Positions 50,090 to 62,599 of a stretch of 64,000 bases of DNA are shown piece after piece. The DNA comes from Apostichopus japonicus. Its lineage: Eukaryota > Echinodermata > Holothuroidea > Aspidochirotida > Stichopodidae. The stretch covers positions 14,210,876 through 14,274,875 of the forward strand of contig NC_092567.1 of NCBI RefSeq assembly GCF_037975245.1, given 5' to 3'. The notes beneath the pieces were generated by a model. That model did not search any database. It saw only the letters and a program-made list of their open reading frames with translations, and was not told where the DNA came from. The translations under genes and the position numbers were made by a program. The stretch's first letter is position 1, and each line of letters begins with the position of its first letter.

Positions 50090-52050
50090 AGGTACATTTC
50101 CAAATATTATACCCAAATTGAAAATATTCAGGCTTCGCGATATCATATTCTATACCTGCCCGTGTTTCGCCAACAGATGTTGACGGTTATTGGTCATCAG
50201 TCATGCCTAGAATTAACGGTGAAGCAATGTTATATCGGTCTTATCTAGTGGACAACCTGCAGTCTTTGAAATATCTGAAAATGCCTTTGGGCAATCTCTA
50301 TCACTTCTGGGCAAAGTACCTGTGCATTCTCTTTTTCAAACATAGTGTGATATTCGAACTAACATGTGGTTTGTTAACCACTCCTATAACTAGCACAGTT
50401 TACACATGCACGTCTGGTAATCAACCAATCAGAAAATTTCTTTGAGGTAATTTTAATCACGTCCGCTAAACCAAAATTTAGCTTTGAGCGTCTTTAAAAG
50501 TTGTATCCAATGCTCCGAAATGAAATATATACTGGACAATATACTTACACTTGTGAATCTTCTCGTAAGTACTTGGAGACGAGATCTCTTTAACATATTT
50601 TCACAACCAGTACATATATTGAGAACGTTACAGCTGTGCTATAGCCTACAAAATATTTGTAAAACTGAAAAAAGGGATCGATCATGCGCATTAGGAACCA
50701 TAACCGAATGTACGTCACTGTTTGGACCCAGAACCTAGACACATCCCTATTAGGACCGGTATGACAGCGCCTTCTGCTAAAAACGGTAAAGATCCCTGTT
50801 TGCAGTAATTAATGCGTTGAAACCATCAACCTCTGTTAATGGGTTATCACAGCTAAATCAACATAATGCATTAATATGCATGCATGACCTCCTTTTTCTG
50901 CCTCTTTTGTTTAATCTTTTATACTGCCTTGTGGGTTTTTTAAACGAAGGTTTGATTTATTTTGCCCTTTAAAACCTCTTGAAATAATTTTAATTCCATC
51001 ACTTAGCTTTCAATTTGAATATGTTACAAAGTGCTCCGTTCAGTTGCTGTCCACTCGGTGAGTATAAATATAAACTGAACCCTCGTCCAATTCAACAGTG
51101 TCAACAAGGGTTGTGTAATTTTGTTTATAGCTTGACCAAGGATAACTCAATAACAATTTTAAGTATTAAGTAAATAGCTTGGAAAAAAGACCTCACAAGT
51201 GTTGACGTCACTGAACTGACAGTGCCAAATTAGTGACAAATATCACGTTTGAACATAATATCACTAGCTAACATTAAATATATCAAGGAAATGGAATGCA
51301 GAATAACAAAATAAACCCTAATATCAGAAATTATTAATTGGATGGAGAAGCAGAGGTGACAAACATTATCAACGGGTATAGATGGCACATGCAATATATC
51401 TTCGGAAATGAATGTCATGTTATGAATTAATTACCGTACTAGTTGTTATTTATGTTGTCTATAGTATTTTTCGTCTTCCACTTCGAGGAGTTGGGATGGG
51501 ACTACCGCCTGACCCCTCCCCTCCTCCCCTTCATTCTTCCAATCACTCTCCAGACCCATGCTATATGTCCATGCACTTGATGAATAATTGGTACTTATAT
51601 AAGGGCCCTTAACAACTCCTAGCTGTTTAAAGATTATAGTCAAATTTTGATATGCCGAAAACCCTTAAAAAAGTATCCTATTAGTCAGTTAAAGTGGGCT
51701 TAACTGACTACTTAGGTTTACAGTGTAACAATTCCATAGAATAACATAAGACTTTCATGTCATGGTAAAAGTATACCCTCATATTAAAATTATGTTTTCG
51801 CCCGTAAAATAATCCTGTAATTAGAATCTCTCAGAACCAACCTACTTGTTTAGGATATAGAAGAATTTGTCAACTATTGAAATATTTGGACGACTAAAAC
51901 ACTGTAAGCAGCCTAATCTCAAATTAGTAGTGCAAGCATAGCAAGCACTAACGACTTGAAAGCATTGCGACATTCAAGAGGAAAATTTTAAATTTTCGAC
52001 ATGCAACTTTTCAACTTTAACAACTTAAAATAGGAATAAACTTGTCTGCC
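50090..52050. other. Intergenic, no gene recognised
   Basis: Open frames are short and without recognisable motifs. No mobile-element ends were identified. Confidence 0.45.
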
Positions 52051-52059
52051 ATTATATTA

Positions 52060-52450
52060 GTGGTGGGTCTGGCCACCAGGGCTGTTGCCATGGCAACACT
52101 ATAAAAATTGGGAAAAAATCATATCTCTCGGAGTATACAACATGAAAACACAATCTAAGTGTTTAGTTACATCAATTGTATGGTGGCTGGTTGATTACAA
52201 TCAAGATATGAGTCATTTAAGGTTTTTATTATGCCCAATCAGGACCGTTGCGATGACAATGCTTCAAAACTTTCTTGGGTTGGAGTTGGGAATTTAAGAT
52301 AATTCATTTAATTGTAACTTAAAAACATGGAAACACAATCAATGTGTGTTAGGCATAAAACTTTCAGACAGTCTGGTTGATTGAGCTCAAGATCAGGCCC
52401 ATTTAAGGTTACTATCGAGCTCAATTAAGACTGTTGCCATGGCAACACTT
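52060..52450 (+). repeat. Degenerate repeat of about 170-180 bp with palindromic GTTGCCATGGCAAC
   Basis: GTTGCCATGGCAAC occurs perfectly at 52,084-52,097 and 52,433-52,446, with a decayed copy (gttgcgatgacaat) near 52,247. Shared flanks include aacatg(g)aaacacaatc and ggttgatt. The palindrome matches the known X-box bound by RFX factors; function here is not shown. Confidence 0.6.
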
Positions 52451-52884
52451 GGCTGACTGAATTATATATATACATATATATACATGGGGCGATCATGGGG
52501 GGGGGACGGGGACATGTCCTCCCAATATTTTAGGTGGGGATAAACGGTAGTATCTAATATCACCCCCCCCCCCCCCAATATTTGGTGGCATAATTTTTGT
52601 GTGTCGCTATAAATAGCAAATAATGCGTGGGATTATTTATCCAAATCATATTTGGCGGTGGCTAAAACTTCATCCAACACATGCTGCATGAGGTAAATGA
52701 CTCTCCGTGGTCGTTTCTGTGACCTGTGACCGTATTGCATGTTGTCACTCATGATTATTATCATAATGTCTGTACATCTCTTGTGTATGAGTGAAAGTAC
52801 GTACAATCATATATAAGATCCACGTCGATATGGGTACACTGGGTTTCCATTTGGCCTGTTTCCTACAAGATTTCTAACTGAAGG

Positions 52885-53590
52885 CGCGTAGCCAAGGGGG
52901 GAGGGTGGAGACCGCCCCCTCCACCTCGAGCATATTTTGGGGTATTTTTTGATGATATCGAAGTTTTATAGTAGCCGTTATAAGAGGTTTTAATATTTGT
53001 ACACTAATAAATTAACTGTGTCTGAAGTTTCGAAAATTCCTTGACCTACATTCTTCATCATACTTCCCTCTACTCGCGCAATTTTGACCGGTCTGTTAGG
53101 GGTTGAAGGGGGTTTTCTATATTGGTGGTCCATAGATGAAATTTTGTGCAACATTATGGGTATGTTTTGAAGTGAATTATTATTCAAATTCTGAACAAAT
53201 AATGGGCTAAAGACCTTCAAAAGTGGTGCCGACGGGTATTGTGGGGCGTTACGTAGAATTACCTACAAAAGTAATGATTCACATGAGATGCGATGAGGTC
53301 GAACATGTTGTGTGACTGGTGACAGTCTTGTAAAAGGTTATGAATGAAAATAACTATTGGGAAAAACTTGGTTCTCAGACAAAACTGTACATCTGGTTGG
53401 TCATTTTCAAGCCGGAGAAGTGCCATTTCCGGTGATCTGGGGGGCTATCTAAACCAGAAATTTTCTTGTACGCTGTGCGCCAACCAATGGTGGTGCTCCG
53501 CTTTGATAGTATACTTCGTCTGCATCCAAGCAAATGTCCCCCCCCCCCAATATGCGAAACAAATCGCCACCCCCTGAAGCTAACACATGC
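52885..53590 (-). repeat. Dispersed GC-headed repeat, long copy
   Basis: The reverse complement carries ccggaaatggcacttctccg, the cgctgtgcgccaaccaatgg-type segment and a long body that matches 37,400-37,890. The right end (ccccccccaatatgcgaaac) matches 3,205-3,245 in reverse, linking this family with that at 3,190. Confidence 0.82.
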
Positions 53591-53599
53591 ATTTTGACA

Positions 53600-55450
53600 A
53601 AGAAATACTGCAACCTTCCAATTGTCTTTGACACTATTTGCCAAGAAGAACTATTTCAATCTCTTTTCATAACTTGCTCATTGGTTAAGAAAAAAATCCT
53701 TCATGTTTCCCACTCAAATGAGTTATAACAAATGTTCGAACAAGTTAAGAAAAAGAGTAATTTTTGGGGAAAATCCCGGTCGCCAGTGTAATATCCTACA
53801 ATATGGAACATACACGATACATGGGTATACGTTGGTAAAGATACAAAAATGAGAGAACTCAATTATTAAAGCAAGCTGGTATTTTATTGAACTGCCTTCT
53901 ACATTACAAGAGCAAGTGAACAACTGTTATAGAGAGGAAGCAATTTCATATAAGAACAAACATGGCATGTATTTGGTGGGATATGTATTTTCATTAATTC
54001 CCTATGTTCTTTTCATTTAAATTTTATTTCTGTGATATGTTTACATACATATGATTTGTATAAAGTGTTATTGTGTTTGCACTTTAATTTCAAAGTTATA
54101 AGCTACGATTGTTTTTTGCTTATTCATGGCACCTTGCCAACTTCAGCTTGGCGTCATATTATACTTCTTATTGTTGTTGGAGTAAAACGCGTGGTAATAA
54201 ATGTACGGAAGCGTAAAAGGGACATATTGATGAGGTGCAACAACTCGCCAATATGAAAAGAAGTTGGCAATTGACGTTTTTTCGAGATGTTTCGAGATGA
54301 TATCGTTCAAAATATGAAAATGTATCTTGGTCGAGAAACATCTCGCCAAAATGTCAATTTTCCGTTTTTTGTCAGCTTGCAATAAATTCCTTCTTAATAC
54401 AAGGGTATCTTCGTCTGCCAACGGAATATCCCTTTAAATTAACATGGAAACTATGTTTTATTTTCAAACATAATAAATAATACTTCATCAAAGGTAATTA
54501 TCGTTTCATTCGAAATTCGTAATTTAATCACCACAGTCATACGAAATGCAATAGCAAGTTGTACAAGGGCAGAGTTAGAGCACATTGTCAGTCAAGGATC
54601 CCATCTCAAAATCTTCTCCCTAACTCATGATATGGTCGATTGAATGGAACTAATTTCGACTGGTCAAACCCCTTATTCTTCCCTGGGATGGATCACAGTG
54701 GGTAGTCTGTGATGTCATTACGGCAAATGTTTTTCAAAACCTTTCTTTTTCTATTATAATCTTCTTGATCATTTATCCTTGATATAGTTGGAATGCTCGC
54801 TTAGCTGTCAAGGTTCTCTGCCATTTTTAGAATTTCAACAAAATGCAACTGTTTTTTCTTAGTAGAAATAATACTTTTCTCTGTAGATACGTAAGTTAAA
54901 AATTATCCAGAAAAGCAAAAATACATTTTCCGTTGGATTGCCATGATCATATCATTCACTTTGTTGTTGCCAGATGCATTCAGAAAGTTCCACTTCATTT
55001 TGTAAAAATTCATATCGTCACCTTATAACATCCTATGAGGGTGTGGGTTTTCCCCTAAGGATACAGAAAAATGAGCAACTTCAGCCAGTGGAAGATATCC
55101 CTCTAAATATTCCTGTATGACGAGATCAATAAAGTTTTGAAGCTTCTCAATATAGAAGAAGTAAGTGTACACATAAGCCTTGATCTGCTTACAGGGGGTA
55201 GGAGCCGGGGGGGGGGCACAGGGGGCACGTGCCCCACTTTGTTTCCAAAATAGCAAATATGCCCTACTGGCAAATAAAATGTGCCCCTTTGATAAAGAAC
55301 TGTCTTTTGGAGTATCTTAAGCCTTTGTTCATTTTAATATTTTATCTTAATTATTTATTTTTAGTCTGTACATGCTATTTAAAATGGCATCATTTTGTAG
55401 CACAGTTAACATTAAACAATCTCAATAAATAAAAAATCAATGTTGCAGCT
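53600..55450. other. Intergenic, no gene recognised
   Basis: A short GC-rich piece at 55,190-55,240 (gggggcacagggggcacgtg) is shared with 61,445-61,465 and marks another fragment of a dispersed repeat. Nothing else is supported. Confidence 0.4.
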
Positions 55451-55459
55451 CATTCTAAT

Positions 55460-55785
55460 TGGGATACTATTCTTTCCCTATTGATGAATGCCTTGCTGAA
55501 CTACAAAGGAGATTCACTGGAATTACTGCAGGGTCATATTATACAAATAATGAATGGTTATGAGTGCAATAGTGCAAATATTTCATGAGTTGAAAGATGG
55601 AATGTTCCATTCAACGAGGCTCAGCCGAGCTGAATGGAACAAATTACTTCTTTCAACGAATGAAATATTTGAACTATTGCACGAATGGAAACCATTCATT
55701 ATTTGTATAATATGACCCTGCAGTAATTCCAGTGAATCTCCTTTGTAATTCAGCAAGGCATTCATCAATAGGAAAAGAATGTTTT
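55460..55785. repeat. Long palindrome (foldback), arms of about 150 bp
   Basis: Left arm segments (ttgatgaatgccttgctgaa, ggagattcactggaattact, aaatatttcatgagttgaaa) recur in reverse complement in the right arm with few changes; the centre is near 55,622. A partial copy is at 33,075-33,215, so this is a foldback element family. Confidence 0.88.
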
Positions 55786-56058
55786 ATACAACATATTATA
55801 TTAAGATGGGTAAAATGCACTCATGCAACAGATTGTTTTGAACAGACAGGTTTCTCTGCTCTCTTACCATTGAAGAAAGTGCTACCAAAAAAGTATAACC
55901 CATGGTTCTATTTCATAGAGTGGAATAGAGCGGATTTTGCATGCAATCAACGAGCAATTGACCAATCAAATGACCAGAATACAATTAGGTGTTGTATAAA
56001 CAATACTAACCCATACGGAGGAAATTATTTTTAATGCAGCAAATGGCATAGCTATTAA

Positions 56059-56423
56059 AGGGTGTGAAGACTCGCGCAAAAAGAAACGTCTAATGCCGGT
56101 AATCTGATCTAGTTTCGAATGAGGTGTAACAGAAGTGTTAGACACCACCATTGAAAATACAAAGAAAATACACACACAGCTTGTTACCGTCGGTAATTAG
56201 ACACTAGTGTACAGTCAGTACATACAGCTGCGGTCAATACCCACAGCACATTGTATAAACGATACAGCGATGGACATTTCAGGTCCAGCTAAAGATAACA
56301 AGGTATCACGTTTCATTACTGTCTGCATTTTGTAGCGACACGAACAAAACGTCACTTGCAAGAAACAGAAAAGTTAACTTTTTCAGATGGCCGCACGCGG
56401 TTTGGGGCGAGTCTTCAATGCCT
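56059..56423. mobile_element. 365-bp MITE with TTAA target duplication, copy 2 (inverted)
   Basis: Reverse complement of the element at 6,335-6,704, with TTAA at 56,055-56,058 and 56,424-56,427. The two copies share the phrases ctaattaccgacggta and gtgacgttttgttcgtg. It directly abuts the hAT-like transposase relic that follows. Confidence 0.85.
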
Positions 56424-56427
56424 TTAA

Positions 56428-56891
56428 GATATCAGATCAGCTTGTGAAAACATGCACCAGTGACATTGATTTTCCGCAGTTGGATGCACAGCTTAGGTTG
56501 TTAAGGAGTACTATTCTTCAGCAATTTCCTGATGTGAAAAGAATAACATCAATGAGCACAATCATTTCTGCTACAACAGAACACCCAAATGTCCATGCCC
56601 TTACTTTCAGAACTTGCAAAACTCATTCATATATATTTGTTGGCTCCTTTAAGTACCGCTTCAGCTGAAAGATCGTTCTCCACACAGCGTCTTCTAAAGA
56701 ATTATCTGGGAAGCACAATGTCACAAAAGAGATACAACATTCTGATGTTATTGAATGTACACAAATCTAAGACCAATGACTTGGATTTAACCGAGGTTGC
56801 TAAAGACTTTTATTCAAGGAATGAACACAGGAGGATATTTGTTTTTGAAAGTTCTAAATTATGGATGGAGAGAAGTACAGATGTAGGTTGA
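56428..56891 (+). pseudogene. hAT transposase C-terminal relic
   Basis: One frame encodes SDQLVKTCTSDIDFPQLDAQ, then stops making sense near 56,600. A second frame overlaps and continues with MSMPLLSELAKLIHIYLLAP, STASAERSFSTQRLLKNYLG and STMSQKRYN, the hAT dimerisation block. The change of frame shows a disabling indel. The open frame formally starts inside the adjacent MITE, so any start there is accidental. The upstream part of the transposase was not found beyond the MITE. Confidence 0.75.
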
Positions 56892-57179
56892 TAGAGTCAT
56901 GTGCACCATAACAGTATTGATAGCATACTAACACATCATATATATTTAAGTGGTATGGCCATTGGCCGGCATGTGAATCGGTTTATAGCATAACGAGTGG
57001 TTATTGGATGAGAAAGAGCCCCTCTGATGTTGTCCCCCCCCCCCGCCCACTTTTTGGAATCTTCCTACCTCCCTGTAGGCCAGGTCTGCCCAAATTTTAT
57101 TTCCACCTCAAATGCATTTTGGGACACATTCTTTGGGCCCGAATTTGAGGGGCCCATTATTTTTTAACCATTTGGGCCC

Positions 57180-58180
57180 ACATTTGTCACATTTGTCCTG
57201 ATGGACGGTGATATGTAATGCAGACAAGCTGTCACAGAGATTAAGCATAAATGTCCTGCTGTGCAGTGATATGTGCTAAAGACTGTCACAGAGATTTGGC
57301 ATACATGTTCTGCTGTGTAGTGATATGTGATGCAGACTGTCACAGAGATTAAGATGCATGTCCTGTTGTGTCGTGATATGTGATGTAGACTATCACAGAG
57401 ATTAAGCATAAATGTCCTGCTGTGTAGTGATATGTGACGTAGACTGTCACAGAGATTAAGCATGAATGTCCTGCTGTGTAGTGATACCGTATGTGATATA
57501 GACTGTCACAGAGATTAAACATAAATGTCCTGCTGTGTAGTGATATGTGATGTAGACTGTCACAGAGATTAAGCATAAATGTCCTGCTGTGTAGTGATAT
57601 GTGATGTAGACTGTCACAGAGATTAAGCATAAATGTCCAACTGTGTAGTGGTATATGTGATGTAGACTGTCACAGAGATTAAGCATGAATGTCCTGCTAT
57701 GCAGTGATACCGTATGTGATGTAGACTGTCACAGAGATTAAGCATGAATATCCTGCTGTGTAGTGATATGTGATGTAGACTGTCACAGAGATTAAGCATA
57801 AATGTCCTGCTGTGTAGTGATATGTGATGTAGACTGTCAGAGAGATTAAACATAAATGTCCTGTTGTTTAGTGATATATGATGTAGACTGTCACAGAGAT
57901 TAAACATAAATGTCCTGTTGTTTAGTGATATGTGATGTAGACTGTCACAGAGATTAAACTTAAATGTCCTGTTGTGTAGTGATATGTGATGTAGACTGTC
58001 ACAGAGATTAAGCATGAATGTCCTGCGGTGTATTTGATATGTGATGAAGGTTGTCACAGAGATTAAGCCTAAATATCATGCTGTTTGTGACATGTTATGT
58101 AGACTGTCACAGAGATTAAGCATATAAATGCCCTGCTGTGTAGTGATATATAATGTAGTATGTCACAGAGATTAAGCATA
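57180..58180 (+). repeat. 54-bp minisatellite, about 18 copies
   Basis: The unit is tagactgtcacagagattaa, gcataaatgtcctgctgtgt, agtgatatgtgatg. Some units carry an extra accgtatg insertion, present in at least two units, suggesting shared ancestry of those units. Minus-strand frames rich in Cys, His and Ile are repeat artefacts. Confidence 0.92.
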
Positions 58181-58510
58181 AGGTCAAAGGTCCTTTGAGG
58201 TCAATAGCTCCTGGTTAACTTAGTAGTGTAAACTTTGCACTTACAGACTAAGAGGTGGAAGGTAGATTCCCAAAATGAGTAACTCTTATTGATTGTAAAG
58301 AGGTAAAAAGTCATTGCGGTCAACACTGATCAGTACTGAAGACTTCGTACCCAGGCTCACATGGTGTTAACGTGGATGCGCCTCACACATTGTATGTAAG
58401 TTGCCCTTGGTGAGTACAAAACCTACTAATGCTGTTAAAGATCAAAGGTCATTGAGGTCAGCATGGGTCAAATTCTTGTAGTACCGCTCAGCTAAGTGGG
58501 AAAAAAACTG
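58180..58510 (+). repeat. Dispersed repeat of the ggtcaaaggtcctttgaggtc type
   Basis: Phrases aaggtcctttgaggtcaata, aaaggtcattgaggtcagca and ggtcaaattcttg place it in the family seen at 8,070, 16,430 and 30,470. It directly continues from the 54-bp minisatellite. Confidence 0.6.
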
Positions 58511-59281
58511 GATGAATCTAACTTTTGGTATGTAGTTAGCCCTGATTCAATGGTACCAAATTATATGAATTTCATATTTGGTATATTTTGCAATTGTTGA
58601 TGCCAACTCGGTGGAGCCAATTTGAATGAATGTGGCATTGACTTGTTGATTACTAAGTTCATCAGGTAAACCTTTTTTAACATGGAGTTTATTTGGCAGG
58701 GATTCACCAAACTTTTTTGGTTCGTGGTTCAAATGTTTCTGGTTGACAAATGGAGCTTCTTTCAACTATATATTACCCCAAATTTAAGGGCTAGAGTTTT
58801 TAGTCTCTGTAGGTGTCAGGTTTATGTTGACTACTATAGATATGTACTGTATAGTATTGAGATAAATTGTCCTCCGTAGTTACTGAACATGCTGCGATGT
58901 TGTAAGAATAAAAGTTGTGAAACAGAGGGAGTTACGTTACAATACGTTAAAATATGAAAATCCCACATTATTTTTTTATGGAGGGCAGATGACACACAAT
59001 GTCCAAATTAAAAGTTATCTCATATGAATACTCATTGAGATATGAACCAATAATTTATCCGAAATGTACGTCCGAGTTTACGAAACTGCCCAGATTCAAC
59101 ATATATCCAATCATATTTACTAATTGTTTAATGTATCTATATTGTGATAGGTCCCTTAATTGTGATTGATTGTAGTTTAATGGAATATCTTTACTTGTTT
59201 AATTCACAGACAGCAATGTAGGTGCCCCTGGTGGTTATGCTTTGAGCCATCTTGTTAAGTCTGCCTTCGGTACCTTTACAG

Positions 59282-59477
59282 GGACAATGATCAAGTAGAT
59301 CGTAATCACTGTGCTGTTATTAACCATGGTGCCTGGTGGTACTATGGCTGTGAAACATCTAACCTCAATGGTGACTACATGGCAGCAGATAATGATAGAT
59401 TAAGCACACACTGGCATGAGCTACCTGGAGGTGAATATAACATAAAGTACACAGAAATGAAGATAAGACCTGTCTAG
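59282..59477 (+). CDS. Terminal exon of a fibrinogen-like (FReD) protein
   Basis: An acceptor (ggtacctttacag) opens a frame of 64 codons to a stop at 59,475-59,477. It reads DNDQVDRNHCAVINHGAWWY, then YGCETSNLNGDYM, and ends WHELPGGEYNIKYTEMKIRP-V. This is the C-terminal third of a fibrinogen-related domain: the D-x-D calcium-site region, the two cysteines of the C-terminal disulphide, GAWWY and TEMKIRP are all present. Such domains occur in secreted ficolin, tenascin and angiopoietin-like proteins, often for carbohydrate recognition in innate immunity. The earlier exons were not found upstream; the minisatellite at 57,180 may lie in the intron. It may also be an orphan exon. Confidence 0.85.
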
Positions 59478-59823
59478 ATACAGTTCTTTCCATTAAGTAC
59501 TTGATAAGAGGATCAAAACTAACAAACACACTGGAGTTCAGCTAATATATCATCCATATCAGCAAACAGAAATATTACAGATACCCCAAATTTCCTCCTC
59601 CCCCCTCCCCTCCCAGCTCCTCAAAACTACTCTAAACAGACACAGACACACCCAGGTGTGTTTTACATTCAGACTGAGGACCCCATTGTTTTTTACACTC
59701 TTTAAGTCCACGTACCCTACCTAATCTTAACAATATCCATATTAACAATAGAATTTGTCTGAGGACCTGGTGATTCTTCTCGTCTGAGGACTCGCAATTT
59801 CTTTGTTCAAGCCCTCAGTCAGA

Positions 59824-60063
59824 CATAGGCGTACGAGGCGGGGGGGCAGGGGGGGCAGACTGCCCCCCAAATTTCCAGAGGACAAGAAATTCGGGCAAAA
59901 GTCCTGAAAAATTCGGGCAGCCTAAGAGGAGAAAAAAAATATATATTTTTTTTCTCCTCTTAGGCTGCCCGAATTTTTCAGGACTTTTGCCCGAATTTCT
60001 TGTCCTCTGGAAAAAAAATTTTGGGGGGGGGGGGCAGTCTGACCCCCGCCTCGTACGCCTATG
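59824..60063. repeat. Near-perfect 240-bp palindrome
   Basis: The left arm starts cataggcgtacgaggcgggg and the right arm ends with its reverse complement, with the centre in an aaaaatatatattttt segment near 59,943. Matching internal blocks include cagaggacaagaaattcggg and gcagcctaagaggagaaaaa. Differences are mainly in the G-run length. The sequence could fold into a hairpin of about 115 bp. Confidence 0.92.
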
Positions 60064-60069
60064 GACAGC

Positions 60070-61240
60070 AACGTTACAATTAGTTGCACTGAGACCGTCG
60101 GTATAATGCGCTATATAAATAAGTTATTTGAACAAAATACGTTGTGTAAATTGAGCACGATAAATGCAAAAATGTTTGCAGACAATGGTAAGGACTATTA
60201 GCAAAACAAATCACAGGAAATTTGGAAACGCATCATTGACTGCTTTCAGCATGAAACTTCTTTGTAACGCCGGGGAGTGTTTTTAACCTTCTACTTTGCG
60301 GTTGATTGTTATCATTTATTTGTTTTGAAACAAATTCAATATACAAAGGATTGGAAGGAATGTTGGTTCTTTTGAGAAGTTGCGTTTTTTTTAAAGAAAG
60401 AAAGAAAGATATTATTCCAAAAAGTACGAAAACATGTTATTGGAAACCTGCTCAAATACCGAATCCTGTGTCGTTGTACTCTTGTTTACACAATTTACAC
60501 GTTGACACTGAGGGTTATATCTACGATTTGTGCAAACAGATGAATATTTTTTTTCAACTCCCTGGTTTAAAGTTGCAGGTAAAACGGCATGTCTATTAAG
60601 TGTTTATATGAATGAGGAATTGTTATAACGGAACGCCATTACTCTTTTAGAGATGTGTAACCATTTTCTTTAAAACTTTCCTAGCTTCCAAAATTGTTAT
60701 TATTTTGAATTCTTATACATGAACTCATACTTTCATTTGTGGCTTCATCATCTGTTACTAACAATGTGTTCAAATTTGTTGTATCACAGTGTTCTTGTGT
60801 TTAATTGTTTCTACCTGGTAAGTTGCAACACATAATTTAAAAAACAAAAAAGCACCTACGGTTACAGTTTACCGTTAATCAATGAATCACAGGTAGGGAT
60901 GTGTCTGTTGTATAAAGCTTTACAAGATTGATTGCCCTACACAACAAACAATAACAACACCACTGAACTGAACAATGTGGCAACAAACACGTATTTAATG
61001 TAGATCCCACCCGTACAGTATACCCACAAAGAAATGTGTAATACCCACACGTTTATAGTATTCGAGTCCAGTTTTCTGCACTCGGACTTTAGACCAATTC
61101 CAATTTGGTATATCATCTTGCTTGGCAGATCTCTTATTTCTGAAGTTTACTCTTTGAGTGTCCAGAATGAGCACTTATGTAAGGAGTCAATGCAGTCTTA
61201 CACATTTAGCCACACATACATTGAATATATATGAAATATG
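60070..61240 (+). repeat. Dispersed repeat composite
   Basis: 60,070-60,335 matches 31,720-32,030 inverted; 60,275-60,910 matches 49,431-50,075 inverted; 61,010-61,235 matches 29,170-29,390 inverted. It is the longest continuous copy in the window. A frame at 60,306-60,599 is not conserved in the other copy. Confidence 0.87.
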
Positions 61241-61424
61241 AATATATATGCAGTAGCTTGCCCGAATCTTCTTCAAATTTTTGCCCGACAATTCTATGAT
61301 TTTCTTTATTTAGCATCATGATGCCCGAATATTTCCGTGTAACACCACCGTAAGCGCAGTTCATCTGGGCTCCCACGCTTTTGCTCGATCAATTTTTTTC
61401 TAACTAGTCAATTGTTTACCTGGA

Positions 61425-61640
61425 CAAAGGGTGGCGGAACCGGGGGGCACAGGGGGCACGTGCCTGAGGTGCCTCAAGTTAGCAAGAGGCCAGGGAACCA
61501 GAATGAACACTCGGGAAGGGCCGTTTCCGGCCATCTGAGGGGTTTGTTAAACCAAAAATTTTCTAGTACGCTCCGCGCCAACCGATGGTGTCGCTCCGCT
61601 CAGATAGTCGTGCATACAACGTTGCAAATCCTGGCTAAGC
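61425..61640 (-). repeat. Dispersed GC-headed repeat, short copy
   Basis: The segments cacagggggcacgtgcctg, ggccgtttccggccatctga and cgctccgcgccaaccgatgg place it in the family of 37,270 and 52,885, in the minus orientation. Confidence 0.8.
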
Positions 61641-62394
61641 CCGTGACTTTTAATGAATTTCTGTGGGGCAAACTCAAAGCTATTTTGAATGGAAAAAATT
61701 TGTTAAGATATTAACAAGAAAAAAAACTTTAATTCGGAAGATTCCTACATTAGCAACTAGCATGATTTCACCTCATTTTGTCTCAAAAGAAAAATTGTTC
61801 TTGGTTTCCCAATTTGCGAATTGGATATTGCAGTGCTAGTATGCATATTTTCCTTTGGGGGGGGGGCGTTGATGGAGTGATGTGTATACACAAATATGAT
61901 AATGCAATAAGAGTTATAAAGGGTACTAAATATAAGGCTGCATCAGTCCAATCGAATTTCTGCAAAGTGCCCTTTGAATTGATGTCGGTGCCCCCCCCCC
62001 CCCAGATTAAAAGTGCTTCCGCCGCCCTTGACCTGGACATCCCCAACATGAGTGTTAATAAGAAACATTTTCTTTTTCATGGATGGGGTGGGGGGTGCAG
62101 GTTTATCATATTCTTTGTTATATTTTATACTTTTTTTGTGAGACAAATTGCAGTCTCACCCGACACAGCGACATTATCCCGCCTACGTGTCGTTGAACAA
62201 TGTATGTTTTCCTGGAGGTAGCTGAGTACTATGTTAAAATAATAAATAAGGTAACTAAATAGGAGCTTAAAAAATATACTGTCCCATTTTTCCCTTCAAA
62301 GTGATGTTACCTGTTTTTCTTCTTCTAATTTACCAAATTTTTGGGGAAGTGTAAATTTCTAAAACGTGAGATTATAAAATAAAGAATGTTTAGA

Positions 62395-62590
62395 TGCAAC
62401 TTGCAAGGCCTCAGAAGTGCCGTTTCCGGCAATCTGAGAGGCATTGTTTGCCAAAAATTTTCTTGTACGCTACGCGCCAACCGATGGTGGCGCTCCGCTT
62501 AGATAGTGTCACAGGAACTTTCGGGCACAAAAAGTTCTGCCCCCCCAAACTGAAATGGTCCCGTACGCCTATGCAGTCAGAATACAAATC
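62395..62590 (-). repeat. Dispersed GC-headed repeat, short copy
   Basis: The segments gtgccgtttccggcaatctg and cgctacgcgccaaccgatgg, ending cccgtacgcctatgc, are the family head in the minus orientation. The final phrase also matches the outer end of the palindrome at 59,824-60,063. Confidence 0.8.
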
Positions 62591-62599
62591 AAGTGCAGA

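Noticed and set aside
56387-56427. Start of the hAT-like frame inside the adjacent MITE as a fused gene
   Set aside because: The frame merely continues by chance into the MITE end; the transposase block itself is frameshifted.
57164-58057. Cys/His/Ile-rich minus-strand open frames
   Set aside because: Read-through of the 54-bp minisatellite; the spaced cysteines and histidines are a product of periodicity, not zinc fingers.
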